Of a stretch of 64,000 nucleotides of DNA, positions 56,901-64,000 are shown piece after piece (the first letter of the stretch is position 1; each line of letters begins with the position of its first letter). Source of the DNA: Ectocarpus siliculosus (Eukaryota; Sar; Phaeophyceae; Ectocarpales; Ectocarpaceae); assembly GCA_000310025.1 (NCBI GenBank), contig FN649731.1, positions 721,836 through 785,835 on the forward strand. Direction: 5' to 3'. Made by a program: the position numbers and the translations under genes. The notes below the pieces were generated by a model. The model did no database searches. It was given only the letters and a program-made list of their open reading frames with translations, and had not been told where the DNA came from.

Positions 56901-59900
56901 CCAAGACCTGGGTACATTAACTGGTGGCTGGTAGTTCGAGCGCCTGCCTGTGGCATGTCGTAAGTGTTTTGTTCATTTCCGCTCTGCTGTGGAGTTATTA
57001 TGGTCTCATGCTGTTTGTTGACGTGCAGGGCCTGTGTGACCTTCGTAGACAGCAGTACCTCTTACTGGCCTCTCCTCGTAAATGGGCAAAAGACATGGTG
57101 CAGTGGTCTCTAAAGCTAGAACAAAAGATGATACACACGCCTGAACACACGCATACATCGATGGTGGCTTCCCATGCAGCTATTGTAGGTATGCCATTGA
57201 ATTATCTTTTGTACTCGCTCTGGCGGGCCTTTTTTTTTTGTTCTTGTTTTTATTGTTTTTACAAGTAACCTCCACTGCGTTCAGTCCATGAAGCCTAGTC
57301 TGACGATGAACATTCATCTTTTCGCTCCGCCGCGTGTTTTTTCTATTTTTTGTTTGCCCCCTGCTGTAGATTGTGGAGGCGTACAGGTCGGTGGACACGA
57401 AGGAGCCGCCCACCTCGGGTGCTGGAGGATGGTGGAAGGCGTTCTTGCGGCCTTGCGGGTTCTCCAGGGTACGGTATCGGCAAAGCGCGTGTTGCCTCAT
57501 TAGATGGATTTTAATTTTTTACGATCACGCAAGGGACTACAGGGCACACCCGCACTCAAGAACCTCTATTTAGTTCCGAGGGTTGGGTTGTTACTGTGTT
57601 CTTAGGGTCATGCTACGAATGGTCGCTATATATATAGGTTTTAGTGTAGGGGATCTTAACCGGGCTCACAATATGGTGGTCAAGTTCTTAAAATCTTGAT
57701 TTTTTTTAGGCTCAAGTTTCTTATCTTAACTCCTGGGTTCTGAAGCGCGGGCGCGCTCTGTACCCGTTGGAGATACGACCACAGTAGTCTTGTTATTTTG
57801 TTTGTTACAACTACTGTTCCTCGTCCTTTGGTTTAGTTGGTGTATTCTCCTGCCCGGTAAGCGCGCGCCCACGCGCGTGTGTTGCTCGGTAGCATAGAAC
57901 ACGCTACCACTCTATTTTGCCACTTGCCCGCTGGGGCGACGACGCTCTCGGAGGGTCGAACACCCTGAACGTTATTTTTTTTTATTTCGTTACGGCGGCC
58001 TCAAGCTTGTTGGTCTATGTGCGCTCTTCTTGTCGGCATAGTGAGCATCGACACTGCATCCGCGTCAGTTGGACCAGTGCGGATGTTGTAGAAGAAGGCA
58101 CTCAGCTATACTTTTCGTTGTGAAGGCAGCAACAACAACCGCCGTATCCGGTTGGCCAGCAAAAACGACGCCAATCTGTCTGAGCGCGGTGTGATGTGTG
58201 CGCGGTTGGGCTGTGATGATGTCGCGTTAGCAGGACACGAAGTTCTGGGCGCGGGAACTGTGGGACGCACATCGGCAAGTGGAGGGCGAGATCATGAAAG
58301 GCATGCACGACCAGGGGCTGCCTGTGGTGAAGGTGAGTGAGGCCTTGCGAAAAGGGGAATGAGGAAGGGGTCGACGGAGATCGTATCGGGAAGGAAGGGT
58401 GCAAAAGAGTAATAAAGTTTAAAGTTACACCGAAAGAGGAGAGAGGGAGAGCGGTCGCCAGAGAGACAGAGAGGGGGAGGGAGTCGGTCACTTCTCGGTG
58501 CTGTTTTCACGCCGCCGGAATCTATACATACAATGAAGACCTCATCCTTTGGTTTGTTTCCCCTGCAGGTTTTCGTGACGTTCGAGTCGGATCTGAGCCA
58601 GGCGCGGTGCCTGTCCCACATGAGCCGTGGTATCCTCGACGCCCCTGAGGAGCAGCACATGTACACCAACCCAGACGGTAAGAAAAACACACCAAACATG
58701 TCCAGTGTTTTTTTTTTTTTTTTGCAGTTGGGGTTGGTTTTGCATATGCGTTGCTTTTTGGGGAGAAGGCGTTGGAAGGTCGGGGGCGGGCGCTAGGAAT
58801 TTTTTGTGAGGAGCCTTCAGAGGGCGCCAGTATCTCGTGAACAATTCGCGTGGTTTTGTCAGACTCGCTTTATTGATGTCTCTTGTGCGTGTTGCGTTGT
58901 TGCCGCTGTCTACGAAGTCCTGGCTGACCCGTTGCCAGCGTTGGCCTAAAGAACGACGCAAACCTGGTGGTGGGGGTCAAAGCAAGACATGGCATGCCCT
59001 TTCGTGGCCTTGACCCGCTGTCTCTCTCCATTTCTGTGTGTGTCTTTCTCTCCCTCTCTCTTCCCCCCCCCCCTCTCTCGATTGCTCGCCGACGGTTTCG
59101 TGATGCGGCGTAACAGGGTTCAAGACGGCGCTGCACGTGATGCCGGCATCGCCCGCGTCGGAGGTGCTCTACGAGAACCTTCACATTGGCGCCATCCACA
59201 GGATCGCGGCACAGGTGCGGTAGATAGGCGTGTTTGTTGTAACCTGGTGATGTTGATGTATACATACCACCCAGAAAGCCCCTGCGTAGGCATGTACCAA
59301 GGTTTTTCATGTTTGGTGCGATCGGAGCGATCATGGGCATGTTTTTGTTTTGGTTTTGCGATTTTGGCATGCTGTGATGGAGATGATGGTGATGCAGAAA
59401 AAAAATGGATGATTCATCCTCTGCTCTATATCTGTTGTTGAAGATTGTCTAGGCAGCGCCAAATGCCAGAATGCGTCGATGCCTGCCTTCCATGGAGGTA
59501 TGTGGTATGTCCCCGGTGTTCATCTGGCGTCACCCCCCGCCCCGCCCGGGTATTTCTCCGAGAGAAGGTGCTTACGTTCGTGCTGACGACCATGATCGTC
59601 ATCATCTCCTTCCTTGCGGCCCGCGAGCTTGAGGCCATCGGCGTTGTCGCGACGGCGTTGGTGATTACGGTCGTGGATGTCGTTCTGCCTCCCCTCGTGC
59701 GCCTCATCTGTTCCGTGGAGAAGCACCACAACTCCGTCTCGCACGACCTGAGCGTCATGAACAAGGTTGGTGGAGTTATTGGGGGGAGCAGATATCATCA
59801 CCGACGTGTTGGTGGCACTGAAGGCTCCTGTTAGGGGACCCCTTTTTTGTCCGAGGACAGCAATCGGGGTTGCTTCCTTTTTTTTTTTTTTTTTTTGGGT

Positions 59901-62900
59901 CGTGGGAACCTTATGTGTAAAGGTCTGCATTCAAAGACGAGGTCTCGTATAATTGTTTCGCTTTTTTCGTTCTGCCTTTTATGTCGCTCACCCTAGTTCT
60001 GTGTATATAGAAGTGCTGTTGCCGTACCGCGCTGCGGCTACGGCAGTAGGTGGTGTGTGCTGCTGCTGGATGTTCTACAAATACTCCTTTTTTTGCTTGC
60101 GCAACCCTCGTGCGTCCCTGCTGCTGCTGATGATGATGATGCTGCTGCTGCTGCTGCTGCTTTGTTAGCTTACACTGGCGCGCTGGGCCAACCTCGCGGG
60201 CATCCCCTTCTGGCTGAACGACCGCCTGGGGACTCTGACCGAGAGCAACCTTGAGCTGGTCGTGACGGTGCTCTGGCTCAACGCCTTCGTCCCGACGTTC
60301 ATCCGCTTGCTGGACATCCGCGGCAGGTCGGTGATTATTTCCCTCGCCCTTTTTGTATTTTCGGTAATAGACTAGGATGTTTCCATTCTGCTCTTGGCTC
60401 ATTTATTTGTTTTGCGGGTGCGGACTTGTTGACGTGGTGTTGATCGTGTTACGCGTCTGGCTGCATCGGCTATTAATTAAACACGAGTTAGTTTTGTGCT
60501 TTTGTACCTGGCAAGCTAGCGGTGTTGGGGTCTTCTCTGAGTTGCATTCATCGCTAGCTCTGTGTGTGTTTTGTGTGTGTTTTTGCTGTCAGCACCCGGC
60601 TGACCGGTGGAAAGACGTCAGTCTCGGTGCGGCTGAAAACAGGAATGCTTCTCAATGTGTGTGTTTTGAGATCGACGTCCTCCGCCTTTAAGGCTAGCGC
60701 CGCTCTTCTCGCTGGGGGAGGGGGGAGGGGCATACGTGAATGTCCACAGCACACACACACGGTGCATATTTTTCTTGTCTGGGTGTCCATTGAGGTTCTG
60801 TTCTATAGCAACCGCATTCCTCTCCCCGCCTTGTCTGCCTGCTGCTCCTTCTCCCTTCCGGTACATGATTTTCTTTTTTTTGCTGCCGTTGTCGGCGGGA
60901 CAGGTGGTCCAGGAGCGTCCTCGCTAAGAAGGAGGTGCTGCAGGCGGCAATGGACTCGCACTTGGAAGGCTCGCGCTTCCACCTCTCCGACAGGTAGTTT
61001 TTAAGCCTGGTGCTGTTGTGTGTTGGCTCTTGTGTTCGCACGGCCCTTGGCAGGATTTTTGATCGTATTTTTGTGTTGAATGCATGCGCGCGTTCATGTT
61101 GTTCGTTTTCATCCAACCTGTCTGGTCTTGCGTGCTGGAGCGGTCGGGCGAGGTATCTCATTGACAGTGCTCGAAAAATGACGTACTTGTTCTCCCCTCG
61201 GGGTTACTAGCGACGACGACATGCGCTTACATGAGTAACCCCCCCCCCCCCCCCCTGCGTCCGACAGGTATACGGATACGACCAAGACAGTCTTCGCTTG
61301 CCTGGCCTACGCCCCCGTCCTCCCGATCGCTATGTGGATCGGCCTCCTCTCTCTGTCGTTGTCGTATTGGTCCGACAAGTGGCTTTTCGTTAAGGCGTGG
61401 CGGACCCCGCAGCCACCGGGCAACAGCGGCCGCGTGGCGAGGCTCGCCAGGAGGCATCTGGCGCTGGCCGTGCTGGCGCACTGCGTGTTTGCGCTCTACT
61501 ACTACGCGGGCTGGCCTTTCGACCGCATCTGCCGCTTCGATGTGCGTGCGTGAGGCGCGATGCCCACCCCCCCCCAATCAAAAGAACAAAAGATAAAATA
61601 AGGAGGTGTAGTGAAGTGTGCATTGTGGTGGTGGCGATAGTAGCAAGAGGCGCAGCCTCACCTGCCAATTGGCGTTTTTGCTTCTTGCGGTCCAGCCGGT
61701 CGTGGGAAGACATGAGCCCCCTGGTCGCTGAGACCAATTCAATGATTTTTGCACTTCACGACAACAAGAACAATATGCACTTAGTCAACAAGTTCTCAAA
61801 TGACGATGATGTGATGTCATGCCCAGCCGCTCTGATTTTATGGTTCCGATAAAGTTCGTCCGCCCCCCCCAACCCCTCCCACACACACGCGTACTTGTGA
61901 TAAGAAAGCGTTCTTGTTTTTTGTCCCGCGACAAGACTGACGTCTTTTCATTACATTCAGCCGCCATCGATGCTCATTTGAGAAAACGCGCACGCTACAT
62001 TCACGCAAGCAGCAAGGTTGGATAGAGTGCTCGCAAGAGGGCACCGGGCTTATCGAGGCCGAGACTCAGTCGTGGATGACGGGGCCGCAGAAGACACTCG
62101 TCGACGTGTTCTCCGCTCTTAACGTGGCCTGGCTCGTGATACTGCTGGTGTTCTACTACCTGCAGTCCATCATGAGGGGGATCTCTCTGGTCGTGAAGGT
62201 GCGTTGGTCGTACTCCTGCTGCTGCAGCTGCTGCTGCTGCTGCTGCTGTCCTGGTTGTTGCTGTTGCGATGTGGGCAATTGTTGTTGATGCTGGTTTGAT
62301 GCTGCTTTTGGAAGCCGAAAGTGCCGGGGCAAACGGACCCAACGACTAACTTTGGTAGAATCTAAAAGCCAAAATCAAACCATTAGACTAGTCGGCGCTG
62401 ACTAGTATAACGTTTTGATTTTGGCTTCTATATGCTGCTTTTGTTTTTGCTGTTGTGTGTCGCCGGTGCGATTGTATTTGTTGTTGTTGTTGGTGGTGGT
62501 GGTGGTGGTGCTGTTTCCGTTGTTGATACACATATCGTTCAAAGTTTTGGCGGGGCTCTGTCCGTGTCTCGATGGTGCACGAAAGCTGGCTGGTGTCCAG
62601 ACCTCTTTTCATTTCTGCCTGTTTTGCCCGTTTCGTGTAGTGGGCTACCGCTCTCTACCACACTTGTTCATCTAATCCGTCTTGTAGTTGTTTTTGTTGC
62701 TGCTGTTTTGCCCACGTCAATGAGCTCACCCACAAACCGCGTGATTTCGCCGTTGTTGCTGCTGATTGTTGTACGCGTCAACAACAACCGTTCTCTCACC
62801 CACTCCCCGCCGTTTTCCCCTTTCCCTCCGCGTATAACGAAACGAAACAAGCAGGGGGCCCCGCGAAAGCTCCGATCGAGGCAGCACATGCCTTTCAGTC

Positions 62901-63931
62901 AGCTCACCAGCAGGTTAGTGAAATGATTTCATGGGGAAATTGATCAGGGAGGAAGGGGGTACGCAGACCCAATCTCAACATGTTAACCGGCGAAGGCCAC
63001 TGTAGCGAAGGGGTGTGGACGCGCAGAGCGGGGGGGGGGGGTTACGATCGAAAACGGTGAATTTGTGCTGAATATGAAAGGAAATCTCCTTCGAGAAGAA
63101 TGCGGAGACGGCACGGAAATGTGATTGGCTACAAGGGTGCGGGGGTGCGTGCCCACCAAGACGGCAATCTTCACTTCAAATCCCCCCCACCCCTCGCAAA
63201 ACTTACAGGTGACTTCGTTTTGCACGCGTATGAAGACACACACGGCTGTGCTGAACGATTCGAACCTTATCCCCAATACCATCGGCCCCGCTGTCGCCCT
63301 TGCCCCCCCACGGTCGCCGATATGGCGATGATGGTCATTTGCCATTTTTCCTTGCCTTGTCTTGTCTTGTCTTGTCCAGGTATCAGCACGACGTCGATGC
63401 ATACGTACCACAGATCAAGTCCTCGCACCAGCCCCTGCCGCTGCTGGCGTGCGACCTCGACTTTGTGGAGCCGGAAACTATCCCGTGGCAGGTGATTTCC
63501 AAGTTTCTTTTCTGGGTGATTTTTTGCGGTGCTGTAGTTGCCATGGTGGCGAGCGCGGCTGTTGGTTGTGGCCACAGAGTAGTACGGACGGGGGAACAGG
63601 TCTCTCCCGCTGCGTAACGCGTAACGCAGCATTGTTTGCGAGCGTTAATTGTGCGTGTGATGACAGCGACGCCGGTAGTACCCACCAACCATCTCCTTCA
63701 CGCCGCGACTTTGTTTGTGTTGTTTCGCACGCAATAACAACGACAACGACAACGACGATGATGGCGCCATACATGAATACAGGTGGACGGGCACAAGGGC
63801 GACAGCTTCGAGGACTACTGCCTCAGCAGCTCGAGGGACATGCCGCGGACCTCGCGCTACCAGCGCGCCCGGCTCTTCAGCCTCTGCGTGCACTACCCTC
63901 CGCCGGCCCCCTTCGAGGCCATCGGCAACGG
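50922..63931 (+). CDS. OSCA/CSC1/TMEM63-family mechanosensitive channel homologue, partial
   Basis: Exons read as 50922-51686, 55315-55542, 56522-56728, 57370-57468, 58234-58332, 58569-58677, 59117-59214, 59565-59765, 60169-60326, 60904-60993, 61268-61541, 62028-62198, 62855-62913, 63380-63491 and 63783-63931, continuing off the window. Phases agree throughout (about 940 residues). After a Gly/Ala-rich leader, TM0 is at about 220-245 and a second membrane segment (MAGVLLLFMLLLLLG) is at about 302. The PHM7-like cytosolic domain follows: YTVKVSSPDPLADD, VSYVTVARGN, then VFVTFESDLSQARC, and APASEVLYENLHIGAIHR-type residues before the channel core. Core helices include VLTFVLTTMIVIISFLAA and the family signature YTDTTKTVFACLAYAPVLP, then SYWSDKWLF. 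Relatives are calcium-permeable channels opened by membrane tension or hyperosmolarity. The acceptors before 59565 and 62028 are weak. An unlisted exon between 51686 and 55315 cannot be excluded. Confidence 0.85.
57530..57800. repeat. Dispersed repeat, copy 2
   Basis: Diverged partner of 21285-21560, in the intron after exon 57370-57468. It retains cactcaagaacctct, gggtcatgctacgaatgg, gtcaagttctta, ggctcaagtttctta and gcgggcgcgc. Confidence 0.65.
62216..62246. repeat. CTG triplet repeat in an intron
   Basis: A run of ctg units just downstream of exon 62028-62198. Similar CTG runs lie in introns or gaps at about 49519-49548 and 60141-60162. Confidence 0.8.
62367..62426. repeat. Hairpin, possible MITE related to that at 20328
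   Basis: agccaaaatcaaac (from 62367) pairs with gttttgattttggct (ending 62426), with inner gactagtc and gactagt motifs. The aaatcaaaccatt core is shared with the hairpin at 20328-20388. Confidence 0.7.
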
Positions 63932-64000
63932 GTGAGCGTGGCCGAGCTTCGCGCCAAGCTCTCTATTATAGGCGATGAGAGGGGGGGGGGGAGCAAGAGT

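Noticed and set aside
60591-60690. Possible extra OSCA exon (TRLTGGKTSVSVRLKTG)
   Set aside because: It has an acceptor and correct phase, but joining 60326 directly to 60904 also keeps phase and gives a more family-like sequence, so it was left out.

Overview
The window looks like nuclear DNA of a multicellular stramenopile alga. A brown alga is the best guess. The reasons are compact phase-consistent exons, long repeat-rich introns (about 0.2 to 4 kb), gtgagt/gtgcgt donors, abundant CAG/CAA, AG and poly-C tracts, and a 22-residue FNQP-type repeat protein of a kind I associate with brown algae. This taxonomic call is inference. I did all exon models by eye from splice motifs, phase agreement and domain continuity.

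Layout from left to right. (1) Positions 55-5952, minus strand: a BAR-PH domain protein in seven exons that runs off the left edge. (2) Positions 8082-19844, plus strand: a protein of 22-residue FNIP/LRR-like repeats. Its exons hold whole numbers of repeats. Its introns carry a broken OTU protease gene, minisatellites, a foldback element with a nested MITE, and a minisatellite made from splice-acceptor copies. (3) Positions 19845-23493: no recognisable gene, only small repeats.

(4) Positions 23494-39698: the main discovery, a 16.2 kb element bounded by about 175-bp terminal inverted repeats that are roughly 96% identical. Its plus-strand replication block encodes a diverged B-family DNA polymerase, an SF1 helicase with a C-terminal HNH-like module, and a tyrosine-recombinase/telomere-resolvase-like protein. 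Polymerase and helicase look like one original reading frame interrupted at an A7 run. On the opposite strand lies a six-exon gene of unknown function whose introns hold a repeat array. In size and polymerase content the element recalls Polintons/Mavericks or Polinton-like viruses. I saw no retroviral-type integrase, packaging ATPase or recognisable capsid gene.

(5) Positions 39699-42186: no gene seen. (6) Positions 42187-49971, minus strand: a probable membrane protein with a long, low-complexity Ser/Gly/Ala/Pro tail. (7) Positions 50922-63931, plus strand: an OSCA/CSC1/TMEM63-family (DUF221) mechanosensitive channel homologue in at least 15 exons that continues past the right edge. Genes 6 and 7 are divergent and about 950 bp apart, so they may share a bidirectional promoter.
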